A stretch of 21,306 bases of DNA from 2-12-FULL-65-11 sp049679965. GTDB lineage: Bacteria; Acidobacteriota; Vicinamibacteria; Vicinamibacterales; CAVVIG01. Positions 1-6,954 of this stretch are shown piece after piece. The DNA is taken from contig JBAUGX010000201.1 in assembly GCA_049679965.1 (NCBI GenBank), positions 1-21,306 of the forward strand, read 5' to 3'. Each line of letters opens with the position of its first letter. Within the stretch, counting starts at the first letter, position 1. The notes under the pieces were generated by a model, which made no database searches, was not told where the DNA came from, and was given only the letters and a program-made list of their open reading frames with translations. The position numbers and the translations under genes were made by a program.

Positions 1-547
1 GCGCCGGCTTGAGGCCGGCGGGCGGCGGCGCATACTTCGCGATCGTGCGGAAGAAGTCGCCGCCGTACTCGGTCGGCATCCAGTTGGCCAGGCCGATGCG
101 GCCGCCAGGCTTGCAGACGCGCAGCAGCTCGGAGGCGGCCAGTTCCTGATTGGGCGCGAACATACAGCCAAAGGTGGAGAGCACGACGTCGAACCTCGCG
201 TTGGGGAAGGGCAGGGCCTGTGTGTCGCCCTCGCGGAAGTCGGCCTTCACGCCGTCGGCGGCCGCCCGTTGCCGCGCTCGTTCGATGAGCGCGGGCACGA
301 AATCGATGCCCGTGACCTCGCAGAACCGCCGCGCCGCGACGAGCGCCGTATTGCCGCTGCCGCACGCGATATCGAGCACCCGCGCGCCCGCGTGGGGATT
401 GACGGCGGCCACGAGGGCTTCCGACACGGGCACGATCGTCATGGCCACGGCGTTGAAGTCGCCGGTCGCCCAGGACTGCTGCTGCCGCGCGGTGATGCCC
501 TTGAAGTCCATCTGGGCGCTCATTTTCACCGTCTTGTCGTCCGACAC
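1..547 (-). CDS. Class I SAM-dependent methyltransferase (3' end cut by window edge)
   Basis: This is probably a soluble methyltransferase that moves a methyl group from S-adenosylmethionine to an unidentified small molecule. The SAM-binding motif I reads VLDIACGSGNTALVAA, followed by an acidic strand end (VTGIDF). A motif around EGDTQALPFPNARFDVVLS is typical of the UbiE/Methyltransf_11 type, and a later CKPGGRIGLANW stretch matches the usual strand after motif III. I place the start at a GTG at 547 because AGGGGG lies about six bases upstream of it. An in-frame ATG at 523 (MSAQMDF) is the alternative and lacks a comparable site. The gene is cut by the window edge, so the C-terminal part is unseen. 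It is followed at 66 bp distance by the upstream zinc-cluster gene on the same strand, so the two may be co-transcribed. The substrate cannot be told. Confidence 0.85.
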   Translation of the reverse strand, partial: MSDDKTVKMSAQMDFKGITARQQQSWATGDFNAVAMTIVPVSEALVAAVNPHAGARVLDIACGSGNTALVAARRFCEVTGIDFVPALIERARQRAAADGVKADFREGDTQALPFPNARFDVVLSTFGCMFAPNQELAASELLRVCKPGGRIGLANWMPTEYGGDFFRTIAKYAPPPAGLKPA

Positions 548-613
548 CTCAACCCCCTTGGATGGTCATGGCAGACGTGCGGCTCGTCGGCTGCCGCGGC
601 TGCAGGCCAGCAA

Positions 614-1114
614 TCAGGCCTGTGAACCGGCGAGTTCTCCCAGCTGAGCGATGGCATCGCCGCTGTGCTCGCACCGCCACCAGCCGCCCGAATACCACAG
701 CGGATGATTGGGATGCGAGGGACAACTCGGCCAGTTCGTATCACCACGCTCATCGTGAAGCCGCTGCTGGACAAGGTCGACGACCTTCTTCTCGTAGTCA
801 TGCGGAGCATCGACGAAGAGTCGCGCCCGGGCCGCGCTCTCGGCGACCATCTCGTCGAACCCGACTCCGATTGTCGCCGAGATGTCCTGGTTGATGAGGG
901 CCACCACGCGCTCCTCGTCCGAATCGGTCACACCGCCTGCGGATTCGCGGGCTCGGCGTTCCGGCTGACAGGCCGCGCAAGTCGCCACGCCCTTTCGGAC
1001 GATCAGGTGCGGACCGCAGAAGAACCGGGCGCAGAGGAGACAGCTGCCCCAGCCGTTGCCGCCGAGCGGCCCGCCGCACGCCGCGCACGCGAGAGGAAAG
1101 GGGACGGTAGTCAC
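614..1114 (-). CDS. Small zinc-cluster protein of unknown function
   Basis: I do not recognise a named family. The 166-residue protein has a cysteine-rich N-terminus with C10, C13, C25, C28, C33, H36, C46 and C49, giving the order CxxC, CxxC, CxxH, CxxC. That is enough ligands for two zinc ions, in a spacing that recalls AN1 or B-box-type treble-clef modules. The middle (about 65-125) looks helical and charged. The C-terminus holds a second possible metal site, CPSHPNHPLW followed by WWRCEHSG. There is no signal peptide, so it should be cytoplasmic. The start is a GTG with no good Shine-Dalgarno sequence, but a TAGACT hexamer lies exactly 8 bases upstream, which suggests a leaderless transcript. 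It is divergent from the alcohol dehydrogenase. A role in protein or nucleic-acid binding is only a guess. Confidence 0.72.
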   Translation of the reverse strand: MTTVPFPLACAACGGPLGGNGWGSCLLCARFFCGPHLIVRKGVATCAACQPERRARESAGGVTDSDEERVVALINQDISATIGVGFDEMVAESAARARLFVDAPHDYEKKVVDLVQQRLHDERGDTNWPSCPSHPNHPLWYSGGWWRCEHSGDAIAQLGELAGSQA

Positions 1115-1122
1115 GAGCTCGC

Positions 1123-1128
1123 AGTCTA
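1123..1128 (-). promoter_or_regulatory. Putative leaderless -10 box (TAGACT) of the zinc-cluster gene
   Basis: Read on the minus strand, TAGACT is followed by 8 bases and then the GTG start at 1114. It fits the TANNNT-(7-8)-start pattern seen at four other start codons in this window. No clear -35 was found. Confidence 0.45.
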
Positions 1129-1193
1129 CAGTCGCACATGGCGGGATTCAACATGTGATGGAAGCACCGCGTGGCGCCCGGTTTGAAACAGCC

Positions 1194-1222
1194 TTGACAC
1201 GCTCCCGAGCCGGGAGAATACT
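1194..1222 (+). promoter_or_regulatory. Putative sigma-70-type promoter with spacer palindrome, upstream of the alcohol dehydrogenase
   Basis: A perfect TTGACA (1194-1199) is followed after 17 bp by AATACT (1217-1222, four of six matches to TATAAT). The spacer contains a perfect inverted repeat, CTCCC-gagcc-GGGAG (1202-1216), which could be an operator. A purine-rich Shine-Dalgarno run (1235-1244) precedes the ATG at 1252. Confidence 0.45.
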
Positions 1223-1251
1223 CCTCCATCCCTAGAGGAGGGAGACGAAAC

Positions 1252-2658
1252 ATGTCGATCAATCCATACGATGACGAGAGCGGTATCGAGCGGCCGGCGC
1301 AGCCGGTGTCCCGGCGGGATTTGTTCAAGACCGGCGCGGCCGCCGTCGTTGGCGGCGCGGCATCGGTGTTCGGCGGCGGCACGGCGTTCGCCCAGGCGCC
1401 GGTGGTGCAGACGAGCGGCACTGGCAAGAACATGGCGGGCACGAAGTTTCGCGCCTACGTCCGTCACGCCGATTTCAAGAGCACGACCGTCGAGACGGTG
1501 ACGCTGCTGCCGATTCAGCCGCGGCAGGTCGTCATCCGCCTCGAAGCTGCGCAGGCCTGCTACTCGATCGTCAACGCCCTGGCCCCGGCGCCGCCGGCCC
1601 CGCCGGCGCCGGGGGCGCCACCTCCGAATCCGGCCGCCCGCAACGCGGCCATCGTCGGCCACGGCGGCGTCGGCATCATCGAGCAGGTCGGCTCGATGGT
1701 CAAGCGCGTCGAAGTGGGCGACCGGGTCGTCGTGCCGGTCACCGCGCAGTGCGGCGAGTGCTACAACTGCCTTCACGGCAAAGCCGACCGGTGCCAGTCG
1801 GGCGTCAATCGGCCGCTGCTGCCGATGGCCACGCTCTCGGACGGCTCGCCGGTCAACGGCAATCTGGGCGCCTTTGCCGAGCTGATGGTCGCGTGGGAAG
1901 AGCAGACGGTGCCGATCTTCAGCAAGCACGACGCGGGCGAGCTGTCGCTGCTCTCGTGCGTCGCCACGACGGGTCTCGGCATGGCGATGATGCGCGTGCC
2001 GGTGGAGGCCGGCAGCCACGTGGTCGTGTTCGGTGCGGGCCCGGTGGGCCTGGCCGCCGTCCAGGGCGCACGGATCATGGCCGCGTCGAAGATCATCGTG
2101 GTCGAGCCGATCGCCTACCGCCGCCAGCTGGCGACCAAGCTCGGGGCGACGGCCGTCGTCGATCCGAACGTCGATGCGGCGAATCTCGTGGCGAACATCA
2201 GGAACATGACGACCGGAGAAACGGATCGCGCGTTTGCCGGCGGCAGAGGACCGGCGGCCGATGGCCCCGACTTCATCATCGAAGCGGTCGGCGGCGACCG
2301 CTTCCCGCCGAAGACCGAACGCGGCCCCGACCCAAGCGGCGCTGGGGTGCTCCTGCAGGCGTGGCAGCTCTGCCCGCCGGGAGGCTGGATCAGGACGAGC
2401 GGTGTCGGCCATCCGGCTGGCACGACCGTCACGTTCCCGGCCGGCGCGTGGTCCAACGGCACCAAGCAGCAGGCCGGCGGCAATTTCGCCGGGGTCAACA
2501 CCAAGCGCGACATCCCGACCTTCATCCGCTTGATTGAAGCGGGCCGGTTCGACGCAAAGTCGATGGTCGGCAAGATCTTCAGGATCGACCAAGCGCGCGA
2601 GGCGTTGCAGGCGGCCGCCGATCGCACGGTTATCTCGTCGGTGATGACCTTTACGTAG
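1252..2658 (+). CDS. Tat-exported zinc-dependent alcohol dehydrogenase (MDR family)
   Basis: This is a medium-chain dehydrogenase/reductase expected to oxidise an alcohol or reduce an aldehyde using NAD(H). Residues 19-26 carry a twin-arginine motif (VSRRDLFK), then a hydrophobic stretch ending in an AQA-type cleavage site near 47-49, so it should fold and be exported by Tat. The catalytic-zinc ligands appear as C103, H137 and C236. The structural zinc site is complete (C167, C170, C173, C181 in CGECYNC...C). The Rossmann loop is GAGPVG (261-266), with an acidic E285 at the end of the second strand favouring NAD over NADP. Two oddities stand out: a Pro/Ala-rich insert at about 112-127, and GHGGVG where the family has GHExxG, so the usual Glu is missing. 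Its 468 residues are long for an MDR because of the leader and inserts. The start ATG has a GGAGGGAG site upstream, and a strong terminator follows. Confidence 0.88.
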   Translation: MSINPYDDESGIERPAQPVSRRDLFKTGAAAVVGGAASVFGGGTAFAQAPVVQTSGTGKNMAGTKFRAYVRHADFKSTTVETVTLLPIQPRQVVIRLEAAQACYSIVNALAPAPPAPPAPGAPPPNPAARNAAIVGHGGVGIIEQVGSMVKRVEVGDRVVVPVTAQCGECYNCLHGKADRCQSGVNRPLLPMATLSDGSPVNGNLGAFAELMVAWEEQTVPIFSKHDAGELSLLSCVATTGLGMAMMRVPVEAGSHVVVFGAGPVGLAAVQGARIMAASKIIVVEPIAYRRQLATKLGATAVVDPNVDAANLVANIRNMTTGETDRAFAGGRGPAADGPDFIIEAVGGDRFPPKTERGPDPSGAGVLLQAWQLCPPGGWIRTSGVGHPAGTTVTFPAGAWSNGTKQQAGGNFAGVNTKRDIPTFIRLIEAGRFDAKSMVGKIFRIDQAREALQAAADRTVISSVMTFT

Positions 2659-2676
2659 GCGCGTTTGGCGAGGCTC

Positions 2677-2721
2677 GAAGAGGCCGCGGAGAATTCGGCT
2701 TTCCGCGGCCTCTTCGTTTTT
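2677..2721 (+). terminator. Rho-independent terminator after the alcohol dehydrogenase
   Basis: A 14-bp perfect stem, GAAGAGGCCGCGGA (2677-2690) paired with TCCGCGGCCTCTTC (2702-2715), has an 11-base loop and is followed by GTTTTT. It ends the dehydrogenase as a single-gene unit and separates it from the VOC gene. Confidence 0.92.
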
Positions 2722-2767
2722 CGGCAGTCGCGGTGATTACGAGACTCTCAATCCTGGAGGCTGCATC

Positions 2768-3793
2768 GTGCTCAGATGTTCTGCTCCGCTTCAACTTGCG
2801 ACCGTTCTCATCACGCTCACCCTCGCGGGACAGGGTGCCGCCCTGGCGCAGGCCCCCGTTCCACCTTCACCGGCCGGTAAGATGGTTCGGCCGCGGCTCC
2901 TGATCCATGTGGTCGCCGAACTGGAGAAGTCGATCGCGTTCTACCGCGAAGGCCTCGAGCTCGGGGTCATCTCCGGGCCCGCGCCGCTCACCGCCTCGGC
3001 GCTCGTGCACAAAGCCGCAGCGACGAGCCCATCCGCAAAGGCGCGGGCCGCCACGCTGCGCCTCCCGGGATCGAACCTGCAGCTCCAGCTCGTTCAGTTT
3101 TCCGGCATTGAAGGCAAGGCGTTCACGCAGCGGCTCTACGACCCCGGCGTCACGCGCTTTTCGATCCAGGTGCGCGACGTCGACAAGGCCTTCAACCGCG
3201 TCAAGGACCGCGGCATCATCGTGGACACGACGAGCGCCGGTCCCGTCTTCACGCAGCGGCCGCGCAACAACACGCGGGCCGTCATGATGCGCGACCCCGA
3301 CGGCTTCGTGTTCGAGTTCGTGCAGGCCGACCCGCTGCCCGCCTCGGACGTGCCGCTCTCGAGCAATATCTACAACGCGCGGTCGTCGCTCGCGCTCGAG
3401 AGTTTCGATCGGGCGCTCGCCTTCTACCGCGACCTCCTCGGCTTCACCGTCGCCAATCCACCGAATCCCATCAACGACGCGGTGCTCGCGCTCGAGGGGA
3501 CGCCGCGAGCCAACGCGCGCACGACCGCCGCGATGCCGCCCGGGTCGAACAACATGTGGGTGCTCTGGGAATTCAGCGACATCGAACGCACCAGGCGTGC
3601 GCCGAACGTCCAGGATCCGGGCGCCTCGGCGATTTCACTGCAGGTCGAGGATCTACCGGCCCTGCTCAGGAGAATGAAGGCCGCCGGCACGCTGGTCGAA
3701 ACGCCGGGCGGAGAAGCCGTATCGCTCGGAGACGGCCACCGCGCGGCCCTCGTCCGCAGCCCCGACGGGTTGCTCGTGGAGCTCGTCGAGTAG
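2768..3793 (+). CDS. Secreted two-domain VOC (glyoxalase-fold) protein
   Basis: The 341-residue protein has two vicinal-oxygen-chelate domains in tandem, the arrangement used by glyoxalase I, extradiol dioxygenases and related metal enzymes or binding proteins. An N-terminal signal peptide (about 1-28, ending ALAQA) sends it out of the cytoplasm. Domain 1 (about 42-185) starts RLLIHVVAELEKSIAFYREG and ends MRDPDGFVFEFVQAD. Domain 2 (about 198-341) starts SLALESFDRALAFYRDLLGF and ends VRSPDGLLVELVE. The DPDG/SPDG hairpin and the last Glu of each are typical of the fold. The expected metal-binding His is visible in domain 1 (IHVV) but not at the matching place in domain 2 (SLALES), so only one site may be active. 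The start is GTG, fixed by GGAGG seven bases upstream. The substrate is unknown. Confidence 0.85.
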   Translation: MLRCSAPLQLATVLITLTLAGQGAALAQAPVPPSPAGKMVRPRLLIHVVAELEKSIAFYREGLELGVISGPAPLTASALVHKAAATSPSAKARAATLRLPGSNLQLQLVQFSGIEGKAFTQRLYDPGVTRFSIQVRDVDKAFNRVKDRGIIVDTTSAGPVFTQRPRNNTRAVMMRDPDGFVFEFVQADPLPASDVPLSSNIYNARSSLALESFDRALAFYRDLLGFTVANPPNPINDAVLALEGTPRANARTTAAMPPGSNNMWVLWEFSDIERTRRAPNVQDPGASAISLQVEDLPALLRRMKAAGTLVETPGGEAVSLGDGHRAALVRSPDGLLVELVE

Positions 3794-3816
3794 CCGCCGC
3801 GCATTCTGGATACCGG

Positions 3817-3822
3817 TATAAT
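3817..3822 (+). promoter_or_regulatory. Consensus -10 box (TATAAT), leaderless layout
   Basis: A perfect TATAAT ends 8 bases before the ATG at 3831. Transcription would then start at or next to the A of the start codon. No Shine-Dalgarno sequence is present (the 8 bases are CAGCCCCG), and no good -35 is seen. Confidence 0.65.
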
Positions 3823-3830
3823 CAGCCCCG

Positions 3831-4682
3831 ATGAATACCCGCCTTTCACTCGCCCTGGTCGTCGTCCTCGCGCTGATGGGTGCCTACGTGTACGGCCAGC
3901 AGGCCGCACCCCAGCCCTCCAAGCTGGACCTCGTGAAGGTCAAAGACGATCTGTACGTGATTCACAACACATTCGTCCCCGGCAACAGCACTGCCTTGAT
4001 CACCAACGAGGGCGTGGTGCTCGTGGACGACAAGTTCGCGATCGATCACGACAACATCATCGCGATGCTCAAGACGGTGACGAACCAGCCGATCAAGTAC
4101 GTCATCAACACGCACCATCACGGCGATCACTCGGGCGACAACGTCAAGATGCTGGCGCTCGGCGCGCAGGTCGTGGCCTCGGAGCAGGCGCGGCAGCACA
4201 TGGTGGACGGCAAGCAGGCCGGCCTGCCAGTCATGACGTTCATCGACCGCGCGTTCATCCACCTGGGCGGCAAGGACGTGGAGCTCTACTACTTTGGCCG
4301 CGCCCACACGAGCGGCGACATCTTCGTGTACTTCCCTGCGCAGCGGACGCTCGCCGCCGGCGACGCCTTCACTTTCGGCGACGCCACGCCGCAGCTCATC
4401 GACTACCCCGGCGGCGGCAGCGCCAAGGCCTGGACGGCCACGCTCGACGGTGCGCTGCAGCTCGATTTCGACACCGTCGTGCCGGGCCATGGCGATGTGA
4501 CCACCAAAGCCGAGCTGCGGAAGTTCCGCGACAGCACGCTGACGCTGCGGAATCGCGTGCACGAGCTCATCGTGCAGAAGAAGTCGAAAGAGGAGATCGG
4601 CGCCGTCCTGAAGTCGGAGCTGCACGGGGCGCAGATGGTCTTTCCGGGGCTGCTCGACGGCCTGATAGCCGAGCTCCAATAG
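3831..4682 (+). CDS. Secreted MBL-fold metallo-hydrolase
   Basis: This 283-residue protein has the metallo-beta-lactamase fold and a complete dinuclear zinc site. The HxHxDH motif is seen as THHHGDH (H95, H97, D99, H100), with H159 in GRAHTSGD, D178 in AAGDAF and H220 in VPGHGD. A signal peptide or anchor covers about 1-23 (ALVVVLALMGAYVYGQQ), so it acts outside the cytoplasm. The family hydrolyses beta-lactams, lactones, thioesters, phosphoesters and more; the substrate cannot be read from the sequence, although the exported single-domain layout resembles subclass-B-like lactamases and related hydrolases. The start at 3831 is supported by the TATAAT 8 bases upstream rather than by a ribosome site. 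It may therefore be transcribed separately from the VOC gene 37 bp before it. Confidence 0.87.
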   Translation: MNTRLSLALVVVLALMGAYVYGQQAAPQPSKLDLVKVKDDLYVIHNTFVPGNSTALITNEGVVLVDDKFAIDHDNIIAMLKTVTNQPIKYVINTHHHGDHSGDNVKMLALGAQVVASEQARQHMVDGKQAGLPVMTFIDRAFIHLGGKDVELYYFGRAHTSGDIFVYFPAQRTLAAGDAFTFGDATPQLIDYPGGGSAKAWTATLDGALQLDFDTVVPGHGDVTTKAELRKFRDSTLTLRNRVHELIVQKKSKEEIGAVLKSELHGAQMVFPGLLDGLIAELQ

Positions 4683-4756
4683 GCTGAGACCCCCCTTGTC
4701 GAAGACACGTGCGCGGCGCTGAAGCCAGGGCCGGCATGTGACGATATACAAGCGGG

Positions 4757-6601
4757 ATGCCTGCCCTCCGTCCATCGACTACCGGTGCCCCTGACGCACG
4801 CTGGATTTACGGGCCGTGGCTCGACCTGGTCGTCGGCTGCGGCGCCTGGTCCGTCCCGCTCCTGATGCTGGCCCGCGCCGGGGTCGTGCCGACCCGGGTC
4901 TGGGCCGTTGTCTTCTATGCGCTCGCCCTGGCCTTCAATTACCCGCACTACATGGCGACGGTCTACCGTGCGTATCACACGGGATCGGAGTTTTCCAGAT
5001 ACCGCCTGTTCACGCTCCATATCACGGCCGCCCTGGCACTCGTCGCCATCGTCTCCCATTCGTGGGCGCCGCTGGTCCCGTGGATTTTCACGCTCTATGT
5101 GACCTGGAGCCCGTGGCATTACACGGCGCAGAATTTCGGCCTGACGATGATGTTCGCGCGGCGCAACGGTGTCGCGCCGAGCGATGGGGAGCGGCGCCGG
5201 CTCTACCTCTCGTTTGCGGCGTCCTACGCGCTGCTCTTTCTCAGCTTCCACACCGGACCGTCGAGCGATCCCCTCATCCTGTCGCTCGGCATTGCGCCGT
5301 CGCTGGCGGCGCCGGTCCAGTGGCTCTTGCTGCTGGTCGTCGCGGTGCTCGGCACGTGGACCGTGGCCGGGCTCGCGAGGCGCGCGGGGCCTGCCGCGAT
5401 GCTTGCGCCCCTCACGCTCGTGCTCACGCAGGTCTCGTGGTTCGTCGTGCCGACGCTCGCGAGCGGCATCGGCGTCGGACAGCCCCTGCAGACGCGGTAC
5501 AGCACGGGCGTGCTCGCCGTCATGCACTCGGCGCAGTACCTCTGGGTCACCAGCTACTACGCCCGCCGCGAGGCCGAGTCGTCGGCCGCGGGCGCGTGGC
5601 GGCCGTGGGCGTATGCGGCCACGCTGCTCGTCGGCGGGATTGCGCTGTTCGTGCCCTGGCCCTGGATCGTGAGCTACCTGTTTCGCGCCGACTTCACGCA
5701 AAGCGTGCTCATCGTCACCGCCGTCGTGAACATTCACCACTTCATCCTCGACGGCGCCATCTGGAAGCTTCGCGATCGGCGGATTGCCGCGCTGCTCGTC
5801 GGGTCTGGCGAGCGGGCCGCAGCCGGCGCGGAGCACGTTGCGCGGGCCGGCCGTCATGCGACGCGCTGGCTGGTGGGCCGGACGCCGGCGTCCCGGGCCC
5901 TGCGCATCGCCGCGCTGCTCGTGCTCCTTGGGTGGGCAGGCGTGGATCAGGCTCGGTTCATCCTGGCCACGGGCGCGTCGAGCGAGCAGGCGCTCTCGCG
6001 CGCGGCGGCGCTCAACCCGTATGACAGCTCCGTGCAGCGACGGCAGGCGCGTTTGCTCGTCGAGCAGCGCCGGTACCCGGAAGCCTACGCGCGGTTCCAG
6101 CAGATCCTCGTGACGTACCCGCGGGACGGCGAAGCGCTGCTGACCGCCGGCCTCCTGGCCGTCCGGCTTGGCAAGGAAGCAGAGGCCGAACAACGATGGG
6201 AAGCGGCGCTGCAGACCGACGTCGCGAGTGTCATGGCCCGCCGTCTCCTCGCGCAGCTCTGGGCGACCCGCGCCGATCGCCTGGAGGAGGCCGGAAAAAC
6301 CGCCGACGCGGCGCACGCCTTTCAGCGGGCCCTGTCGCTCGACGAACTCGAGGCGGACGTGGGAGCGCTCGGAGCCGATTGGTTCAACTACGGCCAGTTC
6401 CTGAAGCGTCGCCAGGCGGAACCGCGACTCGTGCTCGCGTGTTTCCTGCGGGCCGAAGAGCTCCTGGCAGGGAAGAGCGACGCGCGCCTGGCCGCCGTCC
6501 AGGCCGAACGGGCCGCCTTCGAGCGCGAACATCCGTCAGCCGCGGCGGCTGTCGCGCGATCACCAGCCGAAGCCCTCGCCGCCGCCCGCGCGCAATACTG
6601 A
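4757..6601 (+). CDS. Multi-pass membrane protein with histidine clusters and TPR-like tail
   Basis: I do not recognise a named family. Residues about 20-345 contain some eight or nine hydrophobic segments, and a further one lies near 382-400. Histidines sit at the membrane edges in conserved-looking patches: NYPHYMATVYRAYH (H64, H74), WSPWHYTAQN (H121), MHSAQYLW (H257) and NIHHFILDGAIWKLRD (H327, H328). Such patches resemble metal-binding membrane oxygenases; the last recalls the HxxHF-type signatures of Brp/Blh carotenoid cleavage proteins, but I cannot claim homology. Residues about 405-580 are helical TPR-like repeats (ALNPYDSSVQ, YPEAYARFQQIL, DAAHAFQRALSLDE). The start ATG has no Shine-Dalgarno site; TATACA lies 6 bases upstream, a weak leaderless candidate. 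No partner gene is obvious, since the flanking genes are a hydrolase and a convergent zinc finger. Confidence 0.8.
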   Translation: MPALRPSTTGAPDARWIYGPWLDLVVGCGAWSVPLLMLARAGVVPTRVWAVVFYALALAFNYPHYMATVYRAYHTGSEFSRYRLFTLHITAALALVAIVSHSWAPLVPWIFTLYVTWSPWHYTAQNFGLTMMFARRNGVAPSDGERRRLYLSFAASYALLFLSFHTGPSSDPLILSLGIAPSLAAPVQWLLLLVVAVLGTWTVAGLARRAGPAAMLAPLTLVLTQVSWFVVPTLASGIGVGQPLQTRYSTGVLAVMHSAQYLWVTSYYARREAESSAAGAWRPWAYAATLLVGGIALFVPWPWIVSYLFRADFTQSVLIVTAVVNIHHFILDGAIWKLRDRRIAALLVGSGERAAAGAEHVARAGRHATRWLVGRTPASRALRIAALLVLLGWAGVDQARFILATGASSEQALSRAAALNPYDSSVQRRQARLLVEQRRYPEAYARFQQILVTYPRDGEALLTAGLLAVRLGKEAEAEQRWEAALQTDVASVMARRLLAQLWATRADRLEEAGKTADAAHAFQRALSLDELEADVGALGADWFNYGQFLKRRQAEPRLVLACFLRAEELLAGKSDARLAAVQAERAAFEREHPSAAAAVARSPAEALAAARAQY

Positions 6602-6604
6602 ACT

Positions 6605-6877
6605 CTAGTACTCGGTGGTGGTGTCGTCCGGATAGCAGTAGAGCCACCGCTCGCCAGGCTCGGCCGAGGCCACGACCGGATGGCTTCTTGTCGTGGCATG
6701 CTTGCTGGCATGACGATTCGGCGACGCATCGCAACAGAGGGTGGCGCCGCAGGATTGGCACGTACGCAGGTGCACCCACTTCCCGCCCGTTGTCACGCAC
6801 TCGTCGCAGTGGCGGACCTTGGACTGCTTCGGGTTGGCAATGCCATAGAAGTGTGGGCAGTGTGTGTCGGCGCTCAT
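6605..6877 (-). CDS. UBP-type zinc finger protein
   Basis: The 90-residue protein is essentially one UBP-type zinc finger (the ZnF-UBP/BUZ fold, which in eukaryotes binds the C-terminus of ubiquitin). Visible ligands are C7, H9, C24, C27, C40, C43, C48, H56, H60 and H66, with the family landmarks GGKWVHLRTCQSCG, CCDASPNRHASKH and EPGERWLYCY. Stand-alone bacterial versions are known, but their partner is not well established, so no function is assigned. The start ATG has no clear ribosome site; a TATGAT hexamer on the same strand lies 15 bases upstream (6893-6898), so a very short leader is likely. It faces the sigma factor gene across a shared promoter region and converges with the membrane protein, whose stop is only 3 bp from its own. 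Confidence 0.87.
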   Translation of the reverse strand: MSADTHCPHFYGIANPKQSKVRHCDECVTTGGKWVHLRTCQSCGATLCCDASPNRHASKHATTRSHPVVASAEPGERWLYCYPDDTTTEY

Positions 6878-6901
6878 GTCTGACCGTCGGCGATCATATC
6901 C

Positions 6902-6910
6902 TGTAACCTT
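6902..6910 (+). promoter_or_regulatory. Possible ECF-type -35 element (TGTAACCTT)
   Basis: TGTAACCTT contains the AAC core common to -35 elements read by ECF sigma factors, and it lies just upstream of an ECF sigma gene, which often reads its own promoter. The matching -10 is not clear; about 16 bp on lies GGTTATC. A small inverted repeat CCACC-tg-GGTGG (6914-6925) sits in the spacer. Confidence 0.35.
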
Positions 6911-6954
6911 CCCCCACCTGGGTGGTTATCACCCCTGAGAGCAGACGTCCAGAC

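Noticed and set aside
1..25. A palindrome-like start of the window (CCGGCTTGAGGCCGG) resembling the REP repeats at 14.25 kb
   Set aside because: It encodes a normal Pro-rich stretch (PPPAGLKPA) of the methyltransferase and lacks the ACACTAC tail of the repeats.
1221..1240. Hairpin CTCCTC...GAGGAG that might hide the dehydrogenase ribosome site
   Set aside because: If transcription starts about 7 bases after AATACT, the left arm lies upstream of the RNA, so the hairpin would not form in the transcript.
1126..2592. A long open frame (488 residues) on the minus strand opposite the alcohol dehydrogenase
   Set aside because: Its product is a low-complexity Arg/His/Asp-rich sequence with no motifs, as expected for antisense frames in high-GC genes; the plus-strand gene has a full set of family motifs.
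4403..6532. A 709-residue open frame on the minus strand opposite the MBL and membrane protein genes
   Set aside because: It crosses two well-supported plus-strand genes and has Arg/Pro/Gly-rich shadow composition.
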